This document shows, in pieces, positions 9,530-18,971 of a stretch of DNA of 64,000 nt. The stretch comes from Sphingomonas endophytica (GTDB taxonomy: Bacteria; Pseudomonadota; Alphaproteobacteria; Sphingomonadales; Sphingomonadaceae), in NCBI RefSeq assembly GCF_001476895.1, contig NZ_LDTB01000008.1:1-64000 (forward strand). Direction: 5' to 3'. A program made the position numbers and the translations under genes. The stretch's first letter is position 1; each line of letters begins with the position of its first letter. The notes beneath the pieces were generated by a model. The model saw nothing but the letters and a program-made list of their open reading frames with translations, did not search any database and had not been told where the DNA came from.

Positions 9530-10221
9530 CGCACACGACCCGATCCCATCTTGCGCACCGTGCAGCGCGCCGCTGCGCCCAGGTCGACATCGCCCGACCC
9601 CACCGAGGTCACGCTGGCCGCACCGCGCACGATCGCGCGCACGCTGCCCGATCCGACCACCTTCACGCTCGCCGCGCCCGCCACCAGCGCGGTGCCGCTC
9701 AGGTCGCCCGACCCGGCGAGTTCCACCGCCAATCGCTGCGTCGTGCCGCGCGCGACGACAGTGCCGGATCCCGCGACCGCCACCGACAGAGTCCGCGTCG
9801 ACAACTGCGCCAGCGTCAAATTCCCCGACCCCGCCACGCGCGCCGACAGGTCGCCGCCCGCGACCCGATCGACCGTCATGTTGCCCGACCCACCGACCCC
9901 CACCCCGGTCAGCACGGGCACGGTCACGACGATCCGCACCTTGCCCGGCCGGCCGCTCCACCGCCGCGACACCTGCAACTCGCTGCCCCGACGTCGGACC
10001 TGCAATGCGTCGAGGATCTGCGGATCGCCCTCGGCGCGCATCGCATAGCCGCCGCCGACCCGCACCTCGATATCGTCGCTGCCGCCCAGATCGACCGACG
10101 ACACGTCGCGCACGTCGAAGGTGCGTACATTGCCGCTGCCGCGCGCGGCGATATCCTCGGCATGGGCGATCGTGCCGCACGCCGCGAGCGGCAAGAGGGC
10201 GAGGCAGGTGATCCGGCGCAT
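9517..10221 (-). CDS. Head GIN domain-containing (DUF2807) protein
   Basis: A 234-residue exported protein starts with MRRITCLALLPLAACGTIAHAE; the LAAC could be a lipobox, so it may be a lipoprotein, or the leader may be cleaved later. The body shows repeated VxGSG units (GVGGSGNMTV, RVAGSGNLTL, AVAGSGTVV, ELAGSGDLSG, KVVGSGSV), about one per 20 residues, which is the signature of the DUF2807 beta-solenoid. Two C-terminal cysteines (RCTVRKMGSGRVRCGG) match those of the downstream paralogue. ATG at 10221 is preferred to an upstream start because of the leader. GIN-domain proteins are common in Bacteroidetes and sphingomonads, and their role is unknown. Confidence 0.82.
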   Translation of the reverse strand: MRRITCLALLPLAACGTIAHAEDIAARGSGNVRTFDVRDVSSVDLGGSDDIEVRVGGGYAMRAEGDPQILDALQVRRRGSELQVSRRWSGRPGKVRIVVTVPVLTGVGVGGSGNMTVDRVAGGDLSARVAGSGNLTLAQLSTRTLSVAVAGSGTVVARGTTQRLAVELAGSGDLSGTALVAGAASVKVVGSGSVRAIVRGAASVTSVGSGDVDLGAAARCTVRKMGSGRVRCGG

Positions 10222-10270
10222 ATGATCCTCCCAACGGGTGTGTTGCAAGGGCAATACGCCGGCCGTCCGC

Positions 10271-10301
10271 AAAAGAAAAGGGCGACCATCGCTGGCCGCC
10301 C
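10271..10301 (-). terminator. Intrinsic terminator of carD
   Basis: On the minus strand, just past the carD stop, a nine-pair stem (10293-10301 with 10280-10288, one G-T pair) with a four-base loop is followed by TTTTCTTTT (10279-10271). This is a textbook Rho-independent terminator and the best one in the window. It separates carD from the GIN-domain genes. Confidence 0.88.
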
Positions 10302-10332
10302 CTTTCCCGCACGCAAGGAGTCGTATGCCGCG

Positions 10333-10866
10333 TCAGGCGGGCACCTTATCCTTGTTGTAGATCGCCGCGGCCTTGCGGAGGATCTCGAGGATCTTCTCCT
10401 GCGCCGCCGGCTCGTCGATCTGCTCCATCGCGGCCAGCTCGCGCGCCAGGCGGCTGCACGCGCCCTCGAAGATCTGCCGCTCGGAATAGCTCTGCTCGGG
10501 CTGGTCGTCGGCGCGAAACAGGTCGCGGACCACCTCGGCGATCGACGCCAGGTCGCCCGAGTTGATCTTCGCCTCATATTCCTGCGCGCGGCGCGACCAC
10601 ATGGTGCGCTTGACCTTCGGCTTGCCCTTCAGCGTCTCCATCGCCTCGCGCATCGTCTTATCCGACGACAGCTTGCGCATCCCCACCGATTCGGCCTTGT
10701 TGGTCGGCACGCGGAGCGTCATCCGCTCCTTCTCGAAGCGCAGGACATACAGCTCGAGCTGCATCCCGGCGATTTCCTGTTTCTGCAACTCGATGACACG
10801 GCCCACACCGTGCTTGGGATAGACGACATAATCACCGACATCGAAATGCAGAGCCTTGGCAGCCAT
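10333..10866 (-). CDS. carD: CarD/CdnL-family transcription regulator
   Basis: CarD-family proteins bind the RNA polymerase beta subunit and stabilise open promoter complexes, especially at rRNA and growth-related promoters. The N-terminal RNAP-interaction domain is visible at residues 4-65 (FDVGDYVVYPKHGVGRV, LYVLRFEKERMTLRVP), followed by a helical DNA-binding C-terminal domain with the conserved W of TMWSRRAQEYEAKINSGD. ATG at 10866 gives 177 residues and has an AAAGG ribosome site; an upstream ATG would add ten non-conserved residues. It stands alone, with its own terminator downstream. This is an established alphaproteobacterial family. Confidence 0.95.
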   Translation of the reverse strand: MAAKALHFDVGDYVVYPKHGVGRVIELQKQEIAGMQLELYVLRFEKERMTLRVPTNKAESVGMRKLSSDKTMREAMETLKGKPKVKRTMWSRRAQEYEAKINSGDLASIAEVVRDLFRADDQPEQSYSERQIFEGACSRLARELAAMEQIDEPAAQEKILEILRKAAAIYNKDKVPA

Positions 10867-11065
10867 AAGTGGCCTTTCCAATGTTGTGGCCCCCAACGGG
10901 CACGACCCGTGTCGCGAGCGACGCGATCCGACAGTCGGGAAGGGGCGATAAGGTTGGACGTCTCCGGCGGACGCGAAAGAAGCGCCCGTGCCGGACGTAT
11001 ATAAACGCTTTGCAACAAAATTTCCAGCCTATTTAGGGCAGCCACGCTGCCTTGGCGGAACTTTC

Positions 11066-12055
11066 TTACAACCCGATCGTGTCATGTCGGCGCAGCCAGC
11101 CGCGCAGCACGCCGATCGTCTCGACCGGACGATCACTCAGCGTCCCATGTGCCGCCCCCGGAATCACCGCCACCTCCGCCCCGCCGGGCACGCGGCGGGC
11201 GAACTCCAGCGCGGTGACGGGACGCGCCTCATCATATTGGCCGACCATGAACAATGTGCGCCGCGCGTCCAGCTTCGCCAGCAACGGCGTGCCGTCATAG
11301 TCCCGCAAGCTGCCCGTCGAAACGAACTCACTCCTGCCCCACATCGTCTCGTACAGCCGCTTGTTGAAGCCGCGATTGCCCTCCGCCCGCGCGGCCGCCC
11401 GCATCGCGACCGGCGCCTCCTCACGACGGTTGAAATGGCGATAGAAGACCTCGGTCGCCGCATCACACACTGTCGCCGCCGGGGGCGCGGTGCCCTCGCA
11501 TGCCACCAACGTGTCACGCGCGGACTGAGGCAACGTCGCGCGCAGCGCATCGGCATCGGCCAACCACGCCTTCGTCGCGATCAGCGGCCCGCCCAGCACG
11601 ACGCTCGCCAGCGCCGCCGGCTGGCGCGCGGCATATTCCAAGGCGATCGTCCCGCCCCAGCTGATCCCGCAGACATGCCAGCGCTCGACGCCCAATCCGC
11701 GCCGCACCGCCTCCAGCTCGTCGACGAACCGCGCCACGCGCCAGTTGGCGGGGTCCTGCGGCCAGTCGGATCGTCCGCTGTCGAGCTGATCGTAGAGGAT
11801 CACCGCGCGCTCGTCGGCCAGCGCCAGCGCGTCGAGCATCGAGGTGTGCGTGCCGCCCGGCCCGCCGTGGATCATCACCAGCGGCGCGCGCGGCCCCTTC
11901 AGATCACCATTGGCACGCACATAGACGCGACCGCCCGGCACCGGCAGCATCGCCTCGCGCGCGGGCGGCGGATAGGTCACATCGCGTGCGAACGACCCGC
12001 GTGCGAAAAGTCCCGCCGCGCCCGCGATCAACAACGCGCGGCGCGACAGCGCCAC
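11066..12055 (-). CDS. Exported alpha/beta hydrolase, proline iminopeptidase-like (S33)
   Basis: A serine hydrolase of the prolyl aminopeptidase branch is predicted. The oxyanion motif HGGPGG is at about residues 63-68 and the nucleophile elbow GISWGG has Ser132. A late Asp in VGQYDEARP and His in GAAHGTLSD complete the triad. The GTG at 12055 starts a leader with an Arg pair, ALSRRALLIAGAAGLFARGSFA, which looks like a Tat-type or Sec signal peptide. The start lies two bases past the ferredoxin stop (TGATCGTG), so it is translationally close to fdxA. Substrate is not determinable; proline-specific aminopeptidase is the nearest named activity. Confidence 0.82.
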   Translation of the reverse strand: MALSRRALLIAGAAGLFARGSFARDVTYPPPAREAMLPVPGGRVYVRANGDLKGPRAPLVMIHGGPGGTHTSMLDALALADERAVILYDQLDSGRSDWPQDPANWRVARFVDELEAVRRGLGVERWHVCGISWGGTIALEYAARQPAALASVVLGGPLIATKAWLADADALRATLPQSARDTLVACEGTAPPAATVCDAATEVFYRHFNRREEAPVAMRAAARAEGNRGFNKRLYETMWGRSEFVSTGSLRDYDGTPLLAKLDARRTLFMVGQYDEARPVTALEFARRVPGGAEVAVIPGAAHGTLSDRPVETIGVLRGWLRRHDTIGL

Positions 12056-12057
12056 GA

Positions 12058-12399
12058 TCAGTCGCCCTTGCCGGGCTCGGGCGAGAAGAACTTGTCGTAC
12101 TTGCCCTCGACGCCCTTCATTTCGTCGGCGTCGGGCGGGGTCTGGTCCAGCTTGCGCGTGACGTTGGGCCATTGCGCGGAGAAGGTGTTGTTCAGCTCCA
12201 GCCACTGTTCCAGCCCGCTTTCGGTATCGGGCAGGATCGCCTCCGCCGGGCATTCCGGTTCGCAGACGCCGCAGTCGATGCACTCCGACGGGTTGATGAC
12301 GAGCATGTTCTCGCCCTCGTAGAAGCAGTCGACCGGACAGACTTCCACGCAGTCCATATACTTGCAGCGGATGCAGGCGTCGGTGACGACATAGGTCAT
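12058..12399 (-). CDS. fdxA: Ferredoxin FdxA, 7Fe type ([3Fe-4S][4Fe-4S])
   Basis: A small cytoplasmic electron carrier. The first cluster motif is [17 protein letters not shown] (residues 9-25) and the second is [12 protein letters not shown] near residue 40, matching the bicluster ferredoxins of Azotobacter FdI type, with a 50-residue acidic C-terminal extension. ATG at 12399 gives [12 protein letters not shown], the standard start, and 113 residues. It is followed almost immediately by the hydrolase gene. A role in housekeeping redox chemistry is known for the family. The specific partner here is not evident. Confidence 0.95.
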   Translation of the reverse strand: MTYVVTDACIRCKYMDCVEVCPVDCFYEGENMLVINPSECIDCGVCEPECPAEAILPDTESGLEQWLELNNTFSAQWPNVTRKLDQTPPDADEMKGVEGKYDKFFSPEPGKGD

Positions 12400-12466
12400 G
12401 GGTCGGCTATTCCTTACTTCTTGCGCGTCGCTTTCGCGCCGCTTGTCCGGCGCGTCAACGCCTCTG

Positions 12467-12766
12467 TCATGGATGCGAGCCAATCTCAGCTTGGGAGAGT
12501 GCCAGTTCCTGATAGCAGGCCAGCGCCTCCGAGGCCGGGCCGCGCCGCAGCGGCAGCGCCTCGACGCGGAGCACGCGCACCCGCCCGCCGTGGAAGAAGG
12601 TCAGGATGTTGCCGATCCGCACCGGCGCATGGGCGCGGTCGATCGGGCGTCCGTCGATCCGCAGATGCCCGTCGCACGCCATCGCCTGCGCGACGTCGCG
12701 TGTCCTGGCCAGCCGCGCGAACCACAGGAAGCGGTCGAGCCGCATCGTCGCGTCGCCGGACGTCAT
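12467..12766 (-). CDS. RNA-binding S4 domain protein (Hsp15-like)
   Basis: This 99-residue protein is almost entirely an S4 domain ([35 protein letters not shown], residues 8-42), as in heat-shock protein 15, which binds 50S subunits carrying stalled nascent chains. The basic segment [16 protein letters not shown] follows. It overlaps the last four bases of the upstream SUV3-like helicase gene, implying translational coupling. Both would act on structured RNA, so a shared RNA-metabolism role is a reasonable inference. A cold- or heat-shock control site is not visible. Confidence 0.88.
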   Translation of the reverse strand: MTSGDATMRLDRFLWFARLARTRDVAQAMACDGHLRIDGRPIDRAHAPVRIGNILTFFHGGRVRVLRVEALPLRRGPASEALACYQELALSQAEIGSHP

Positions 12767-15243
12767 CGCCCCATCAACCCGGCGAGCGCGGCGAAGGCAT
12801 TGGCCGGGTCCGGCGCGACCGGCTTCGCGCGCGCCCGCCCGCGCCAGACGTACTGCGCCGCGCCGCCGTCGATCGCCACCGGGCGGAAGCCCAGCTCGGC
12901 CATCAACCGCGCCAGCGTCCCCGGCTCCAGCCCGATCGACACCGCCAGCGCCGGATCGGGCGCGAACGGCGCACGGCCCTTTTGGGCGCGCGCATCATGC
13001 GCCGCGCGCGCGACGCGCTCGACCAGATCGAGCCGCACCGCCTGCGCCCCGAACGCGCGAAATCCCATCAGCGGCACCGCGCCGGCCGCGCCGCGCGACA
13101 GCACCGTCGCACCGGCGCGCGGCGCGGGCGGCGGCGGCGTGCCGTTCGCCGCCAGCAATGCCCGCCGCCACTGTTGCGCAGCAGGCTTCAGCAACCGCGC
13201 GTCGAACAGGTCGAGCGCGCCGATCGTCACGCGCCGCTGCCGCAACCACTGGCGCTGCCCTGCCGACAGCGCCTCGATCGCCTCGCGCAGCGGCAGGCGC
13301 TCGGCGACGCCCGCCCCCGCCTCCATCGCCGCGGCAATGCTGCGCAACGCCGGGCCGGCCTCCGCCGCGCGACTCGCCTCCGACAGCGCCGCGACGGCGG
13401 GCAGCACGCGTGCGATCGCCTCGCCCACCCAGCGCCGCAACCGTTCGACGATCCGCGCGCGCACGCCCGCGTCGAGACAGTCGAGCGCCGCGTCCAGCAC
13501 CACCTGCGGCCGCGCCAGCGACGTGCCGCGCGCCAGCCGCGCCACCGCCAGCCCGTCGACCAGGATCGCGCCCTCCTCGCCCAGCGCGATCTGCGCATCG
13601 TCGCTCGCGATCACCGCCTCGGCACGGCGCCGCCGTTCGCCGACCAGCCGTTTCTCGGCGGTGGCCAGCAACAGCCGCTTGTCGCTGGCGCGCGCATCGG
13701 GGGCGACCACGAAGCGGAATCCCTCCAGCCGCCCGATCGCATGGGTGTCGATCGTCACCTCGCCCTGCTGGTCGATCTCGACCGGCAGCGCGCCGACCCC
13801 ACCGCCGATCTTCCTGGCCAGCGCGGTCGTGCGCTTGTCGACGAACCGCTGCGTCAGGCTGGCGTGCAGCGCGTCCGACAGCCGCTCCTCGATCTCCAGC
13901 GTGCGTGCCGCCCAGGTCGCCGGATCGGCCAGCCAGTCGGGGCGCTGCGCGATATACGCCCAGGTGCGGATCGCGGCGATCCGTCCGGCGATGGTCTCGA
14001 CATCGCCCTCGGTCCGATCCAGCCGCGCCACCTCGTCCGCGAACCACTGGTGCGGGATGAATCCTTGCGCCAGATAGCCGAACACGCGCCCGACGAAACG
14101 CGCATGCGGATCGATCCCCAGCTTGGCGAAATCCGGGATGCCGCATGCCGCCCACAATCGCGCGACATTGCCCCGCGCCCGGTCGCGCACCCCGGCTTCC
14201 TCCGCCAGTCGCTTCAGCACCTTCAGGTCGAGCGCCTCGGGCGCGGCACGCAGCGCGATATCGTCGGGGCGCTCCGACAGGCTGGCGATCAGCGCGTCGA
14301 CGCCCGACAGGTCGGGCGTGCCGTTGCGCCAGTACAGCCAGTCGAGCTTCGGGAAGCGATGCCCCTCGATCGCCGCGACCTCCTCGGGCTCGAACGCGTC
14401 CGGCCCTTCCTCGGTCAGCGCGCCGAACGTCCCGTCGCGCTGGTGCCGCCCGGCGCGCCCGGCGATCTGCGCCATCTCCGCGACGCGCAGGCGGCGCCGC
14501 TGCTGGCCGTCGAACTTATGCAGCCCGGCAAAGGCGACATGCCCGACATCGAGGTTCAGCCCCATGCCGATCGCGTCCGTGGCGACCAGATAATCGACCT
14601 CACCCGCCTGGAACATCGCGACCTGCGCGTTGCGGGTGCGCGGGGACAGCGCCCCCATCACCACCGCCGCCCCGCCGCGCAGGCGCCGCAGCATCTCGGC
14701 GGTCGCATAGACCTCCTCCGCCGAGAAGGCGACGATCGCGGACCGGCGCGGCAGTCGCGACAGCTTCTTCGCGCCGGCATAGCTGAGCGTAGAGAAGCGC
14801 GGCCGCTCGACGATCTCGATACCCGGCACCAGCGCGCGCAGCACCGGCCGCAGCGAATCGGAGCCGAGGATCATCGTCTCCTCCCGTCCCCGCGCGCGCA
14901 GGATGCGGTCGGTGAAGACATGCCCGCGCTCGCGGTCGCTGCCCAGTTGCGCCTCGTCCAGCGCGACGAACGCGACGTCGCGCTGGAGCGGCATGCTCTC
15001 GGCGGTGCACAGGAACCAGCGCGCGTCCTTCGGCACGATCCGTTCCTCGCCGGTGATCAGCGCGACGCGGTCCGCACCCTTGATCGCCACCACCCGGTCA
15101 TACACCTCGCGCGCCAGCAAACGCAGCGGAAAGCCGATCATTCCACTGGAATGCGCGCACATCCGCTCGATCGCGAGATGCGTCTTGCCGGTGTTGGTCG
15201 GACCCAGCACGGCGGTCACGCGGGGTCGGTCGAAAGCCACCAT
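12763..15243 (-). CDS. SUV3-like DExH-box RNA helicase
   Basis: This 826-residue protein matches the SUV3 family of RNA helicases, known from mitochondrial degradosomes and common in alphaproteobacteria. Walker A is GPTNTGKTH (residues 14-22), with the SUV3-typical FPLRLLAREVYDRV just after it, and the Walker B motif is VALDEAQ near residue 94. The second RecA domain includes YLVATDAIGMGLNLD and QIAGRAGRH, motifs V and VI. The C-terminal half is alanine- and arginine-rich. The start MVAFDRPRVTAVLGP follows the family. It overlaps the S4-domain gene by four bases and is divergent from the M23 peptidase gene. Confidence 0.9.
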   Translation of the reverse strand: MVAFDRPRVTAVLGPTNTGKTHLAIERMCAHSSGMIGFPLRLLAREVYDRVVAIKGADRVALITGEERIVPKDARWFLCTAESMPLQRDVAFVALDEAQLGSDRERGHVFTDRILRARGREETMILGSDSLRPVLRALVPGIEIVERPRFSTLSYAGAKKLSRLPRRSAIVAFSAEEVYATAEMLRRLRGGAAVVMGALSPRTRNAQVAMFQAGEVDYLVATDAIGMGLNLDVGHVAFAGLHKFDGQQRRRLRVAEMAQIAGRAGRHQRDGTFGALTEEGPDAFEPEEVAAIEGHRFPKLDWLYWRNGTPDLSGVDALIASLSERPDDIALRAAPEALDLKVLKRLAEEAGVRDRARGNVARLWAACGIPDFAKLGIDPHARFVGRVFGYLAQGFIPHQWFADEVARLDRTEGDVETIAGRIAAIRTWAYIAQRPDWLADPATWAARTLEIEERLSDALHASLTQRFVDKRTTALARKIGGGVGALPVEIDQQGEVTIDTHAIGRLEGFRFVVAPDARASDKRLLLATAEKRLVGERRRRAEAVIASDDAQIALGEEGAILVDGLAVARLARGTSLARPQVVLDAALDCLDAGVRARIVERLRRWVGEAIARVLPAVAALSEASRAAEAGPALRSIAAAMEAGAGVAERLPLREAIEALSAGQRQWLRQRRVTIGALDLFDARLLKPAAQQWRRALLAANGTPPPPAPRAGATVLSRGAAGAVPLMGFRAFGAQAVRLDLVERVARAAHDARAQKGRAPFAPDPALAVSIGLEPGTLARLMAELGFRPVAIDGGAAQYVWRGRARAKPVAPDPANAFAALAGLMGR

Positions 15244-15432
15244 GACCCATCCTACATCGTGTCGCGCGCGTGTCGATGCAATCGCCGCACATCAACGATC
15301 GCCGCTCCGCCGCGCGTGTCGAACGCCCCGCCGCACGTGGATCGGCCAGGCCACGCGGTTGATTTGACTTTAACGAATCGCGTCCACAACGCTGCCATCC
15401 GGCCGGGGCTGATCCGGCGCCTCCATGACGGG

Positions 15433-16914
15433 ATGCGGCGCGGCGTGTTCTTGCGCGAACAACAGGGACTGGAATGGGCGGGCGCGGCCGGCGCGCGGGG
15501 CTTCGGCCGCGCGCTGGTGCCGCTGGCCGAACGCCCGCTGCTCGACCGGCTCCGCATCGCGCTGGCGCATGTCGACTGGGTGCCCGATCTGGGCCGCGAC
15601 ATCGGCAGCCCGACCTGGTGGCGCGGCGCGGCGACCTGTACCGCGCTCTGCACCTCGGCCTGGCTGCTGTCGCCCGGCTGGCCGCCGATCCTGGGCGTCG
15701 GCGCGCCGGTGATGACCGAGGCGGCGTTCGAGGAAGCGCGCACGCAATCGATCGCCCCGCTCGCGCTCGGCGCGACCACCGGGCGACGGATGGCGGCGGG
15801 CGCGCTGGTCCGCCAGCTCGCCCAGACGCCGGAACGCCCGCAGATCGAGCTGACCGCCGCACTGGCCGATGGCGATACGTTGACGCAGGCGCTGCAGCGC
15901 GCCGGTGTCGGCGGGAACGAGGCGGCGCGCGTCGCCGCGCTGGTCGGTGGTGCCAGCCCCGCCGCCGGTACGGTGCTGACGCTGACGCTGGGGCGCCGGC
16001 CGACCAGATATCAGCCGCGGCCGCTCGAAAGGCTCGACTACCGCGCCGCCTTCGACCTCGACCTCACCGTGCTTCGGGCCGGTGACGGGCTGACGGTGAT
16101 CCGCCGCCCGATCGCGATCGACCGCACGCCGCTGCACGTGCGCGGGATCGTCGGTGCCAGCCTGTACCGCTCGGCCCGGGCGGCGGGCGTGCCGGCGCGG
16201 GTGGTCGAAAGCTATCTGAAGGCGCTGGGGCAGCACATGCCGATCGAGCGCATCGCCGCCAGCGACACGTTCGACATCGTCGCCGATCAGCAACGCGCCG
16301 CCACCGGCGAGGTCGAGGTCGGGCAGCTCCAATATGCCGGCCTGGACCAGGGCCGCCGCACGGTGCGGCTGGTGCGCTGGGGCGCGAACCCGGACCGCGA
16401 TGGCGACGGCGGCACGATGATGGACCCGCTGGGGCAGGTCGAGCGGCGCGGAACGATGGGCATGCCGGTCGCCGGTCGCGTCACCTCGACCTTCGGGATG
16501 CGGATGCATCCGCTGCTCGGCTTCATGCGGATGCACAAGGGCACCGACATCGGCGCCCCCTACGGCAGCCCGATCTATGCCGCGATGGACGGCGTGGTGC
16601 AGATGGCGGGCCGCTCGGGCGGCTATGGCAATTTCGTCAAGCTCGCCCATGCCGGCGGACTCGCCACCGGCTATGGCCATATGAGCCGCTTCGCCGTGCG
16701 CGCCGGGATGCGTGTGCAGCGCGGACAGGTGATCGGGTACGTCGGCTCGACCGGCATCTCCACCGGGCCGCATCTCCATTGGGAAGTGTGGCAGAACGGC
16801 CGACCGGTGAACCCGCGCGCGATCACGATGAGCAGCATCCAGACGCTGCCCGCCAGCACGATCCGCGCGATGAAGGACAAGATCGCGCACCTCGTCGCCA
16901 CCCCGCTGCGCTGA
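15433..16914 (+). CDS. M23-family metallopeptidase (LytM/murein hydrolase type)
   Basis: A membrane-anchored or exported peptidoglycan endopeptidase is predicted. A hydrophobic segment lies near residues 60-80 (ATCTALCTSAWLLSPGWPPILG), followed by a long linker with an OapA/LysM-like region (VRGIVGASLYRSARAAGVP, residues about 235-255). The C-terminal M23 domain is complete: HKGTDIGAP at about 366 (Zn ligands His and Asp), GYGHMS, and HLHWE at about 446. ATG at 15433 begins MRRGVFLREQQGLEWAG; upstream in-frame non-ATG starts such as the TTG near 15364 cannot be excluded. It is 493 residues and is divergent from the SUV3 gene. Confidence 0.88.
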   Translation: MRRGVFLREQQGLEWAGAAGARGFGRALVPLAERPLLDRLRIALAHVDWVPDLGRDIGSPTWWRGAATCTALCTSAWLLSPGWPPILGVGAPVMTEAAFEEARTQSIAPLALGATTGRRMAAGALVRQLAQTPERPQIELTAALADGDTLTQALQRAGVGGNEAARVAALVGGASPAAGTVLTLTLGRRPTRYQPRPLERLDYRAAFDLDLTVLRAGDGLTVIRRPIAIDRTPLHVRGIVGASLYRSARAAGVPARVVESYLKALGQHMPIERIAASDTFDIVADQQRAATGEVEVGQLQYAGLDQGRRTVRLVRWGANPDRDGDGGTMMDPLGQVERRGTMGMPVAGRVTSTFGMRMHPLLGFMRMHKGTDIGAPYGSPIYAAMDGVVQMAGRSGGYGNFVKLAHAGGLATGYGHMSRFAVRAGMRVQRGQVIGYVGSTGISTGPHLHWEVWQNGRPVNPRAITMSSIQTLPASTIRAMKDKIAHLVATPLR

Positions 16915-17041
16915 TCCCGTCCGACCGAACCAGATCGGCGGCGTCCGCTTGGCGGGCGATCGTTACCGTGTCACAACGTCCATCGCCGGATGGGGGCGGT
17001 CGCGGGGGCGGCCGGTCCGGCTGATGTGGGGGTTGAGGGAC

Positions 17042-17800
17042 ATGTCGTCGATTCGATGGGCCGTGCTGTGCGCGGCGGCGCTCGCGGCCGTGCCCGCGCT
17101 GGCGCAGGAGAAGGCCGCGACCAAGCCGGGCTTCGCCTTTCCGACCGACCACGCGATCCGCATCCTTGTGTTCCGGCCGGAGGTGCGCGCCGGATCGCAA
17201 TCGGCGGGCGGGGCGACGACGCCGAACGCCGAGTGGACGCGCAACGCCCGGACCAACATCATGACCGCGCTGACCGCCGCCCGCCCCGGCGGCGCGGCGG
17301 AGGTCGCGTTCATCCCCGATGCGGAGGGTGACGCCGCAGCGGTGCTGGCGGACTATCGCGCGCTGTTCGGCGCGGTCGCCAACACGGTGCTGCAACACCG
17401 GCTGTTCAAGGGCGACCGGCTGCCGACCAAGAAGACCGGTTTCGAATATTCGCTCGGGCCGGGCGTGGCGAAGCTGGCGGAGACGGCCGGCGGCGGCGAC
17501 TATGCGCTCTTCGTCACCACCAACGACCAATATGGCTCGACCGGGCGCAAACTGCTTCAGCTCGCGGCGGCGCTGGCCACCACAGCGGCGGGCGGGATCG
17601 GGCCGACCGTCACCTCGGGCCAGCACAGCGGCTATGCCGGGCTGATCGACCTGAAGACCGGCGACCTGATCTGGATGAACGCCGACGCGCGCATGGGCGG
17701 CGACGTGCGGGATGCCGATGGCGCGGCCAGGCGCGTGACGCAGCTTCTGGAGGACTTCCCCGTGCAGGCCAGCGTCGCCGCCGCGGCGCCGAAACCGTGA
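17042..17800 (+). CDS. Exported protein of unknown function
   Basis: This is a 252-residue protein with a clear signal peptide, MSSIRWAVLCAAALAAVPALAQ, starting at the ATG at 17042. I do not recognise a family with certainty. The mature part has a beta-strand start HAIRILVFRPEVRAG, a segment FIPDAEGDAAAVLADYRALFGAV, and a C-terminal YAGLIDLKTGDLIWMNADARMGGDVRDADGA, which recalls CsgG-like or GNA1162-like periplasmic or lipoprotein subunits that end with a statement of activity on the envelope; this is a resemblance only. Its stop overlaps the GTG of the M48 protease gene (GTGA), so the two are translationally coupled and probably work together at the envelope. Confidence 0.7.
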   Translation: MSSIRWAVLCAAALAAVPALAQEKAATKPGFAFPTDHAIRILVFRPEVRAGSQSAGGATTPNAEWTRNARTNIMTALTAARPGGAAEVAFIPDAEGDAAAVLADYRALFGAVANTVLQHRLFKGDRLPTKKTGFEYSLGPGVAKLAETAGGGDYALFVTTNDQYGSTGRKLLQLAAALATTAAGGIGPTVTSGQHSGYAGLIDLKTGDLIWMNADARMGGDVRDADGAARRVTQLLEDFPVQASVAAAAPKP

Positions 17801-18969
17801 TCGCGCGATGGCCGGCGACGGCCGCGCTGCTGCTCGCCGCCGCGCCCGTCATGGCCGCGGACCTGACGCCGACCGGCTCGCCGTCCGCCCCCGGCTACAC
17901 GCCGATCGGTCGCGACGAACAGGGTCTGTGGGCCGAGGCCGACGAGCAGGAGCGCGAGCTGAAGGCGTCGAAGCTGATCGTCCGCGATCCCGGCGTGAAC
18001 GCCTATCTGCGCCGCGTGCTCTGCCGCACCGTCGGCGACGGGCACTGCCGCGCGGTGCGGCTGTATCTGGTGCGCGCGCCGATCTTCAACGCCGACATGG
18101 GGCCGACCGGGGTGCTGCGCCTCTACACCGGCCTGCTGCTGCGTGTCCGCGACGAGGCGGAGCTGGCCGCGATCCTGGGGCATGAGTTCACGCATTTCGA
18201 GAATCGCCACAGCCTGGCGGACATGCGGCGGCGGCGCAGCGCCACCAACTGGGGGGCGTGGCTGACGGTCGCGTCGATCGCGGCCAGCGCGCCGCGCAAC
18301 TATACCCCCGATTTTCTGGTCAGCTATTATTCGTACAGCCGCGATCAGGAGCGCGAGGCCGATCTGGGCGGGCTGCACCGGATGAGCGGCGCCGGCTATC
18401 GCCCGCTGGCCGCCAGCAACGTGTGGATGCACCTGCGCGAGGAAAAGGACGCGCAGGCACGCGGGCTGGGCGTCCGCAGCTTGAAGGACCGGGACTATGG
18501 GCCGTTCGTCTCGCACCCCATGGATGTCGAGCGCATGACCTATCTGGCGCGCGAGGGACAGGCGCTGACCACGCCCGCCACCAGCTTCGACGGACTGGAC
18601 GACTATCGCCGCCAGCTCGCGCCGATCTGGCCGATGCTGATCGACGACCAGATCAAGCTCAATGATTTCGGCGCCAGCGAGTACGTGCTCGCCAATCTGG
18701 CGCGCGGCGACTGGACGGGCCCGCTGCTATATGCCCGCGCCGAATTGTATCGCGCGCGCGGGCTGATCGATCAGCTGACCGCCGAGGCGCTGTACCGGCA
18801 GGCGATCGTGCGCGACGACGCGCCGGTCGCGACGTGGCGCGGGCTGGGCCTCGTGCTGTTGCGCAACGGCCGCGCCGACGAAGGGCGGGCGATGCTGCGC
18901 GACTATCTTCGGCGCGCACCGGACGCGGTGGATCGCGCCGCGCTTCAGGCCATGGCGGACGGGATGTGA
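17797..18969 (+). CDS. Exported M48-family metalloprotease with C-terminal tetratricopeptide-like region
   Basis: A zinc peptidase of the M48 family related to BepA-type periplasmic quality-control proteases. The GTG start at 17797 overlaps the previous stop and gives a signal peptide (ARWPATAALLLAAAPVMAA). The zinc site is HEFTH near residue 129, with the third ligand in EREADLGGL near 187. The C-terminal 100 residues carry alpha-helical hairpins (ALYRQAIVRDDAPVATWRGLGLVLLRNGRADEGRAML) like a TPR. Total length is 390 residues. It is the middle gene of a three-gene operon (17042-19553). By family, a role in degrading misfolded outer-membrane proteins is likely; here it is inference. Confidence 0.87.
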   Translation: MIARWPATAALLLAAAPVMAADLTPTGSPSAPGYTPIGRDEQGLWAEADEQERELKASKLIVRDPGVNAYLRRVLCRTVGDGHCRAVRLYLVRAPIFNADMGPTGVLRLYTGLLLRVRDEAELAAILGHEFTHFENRHSLADMRRRRSATNWGAWLTVASIAASAPRNYTPDFLVSYYSYSRDQEREADLGGLHRMSGAGYRPLAASNVWMHLREEKDAQARGLGVRSLKDRDYGPFVSHPMDVERMTYLAREGQALTTPATSFDGLDDYRRQLAPIWPMLIDDQIKLNDFGASEYVLANLARGDWTGPLLYARAELYRARGLIDQLTAEALYRQAIVRDDAPVATWRGLGLVLLRNGRADEGRAMLRDYLRRAPDAVDRAALQAMADGM

Positions 18970-18971
18970 CG

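Noticed and set aside
11986-15432. Long plus-strand frame leading into the M23 peptidase
   Set aside because: The first 1149 codons oppose the ferredoxin, S4 and SUV3 genes and have no recognisable sequence; only the part from about 15433 resembles a protein.
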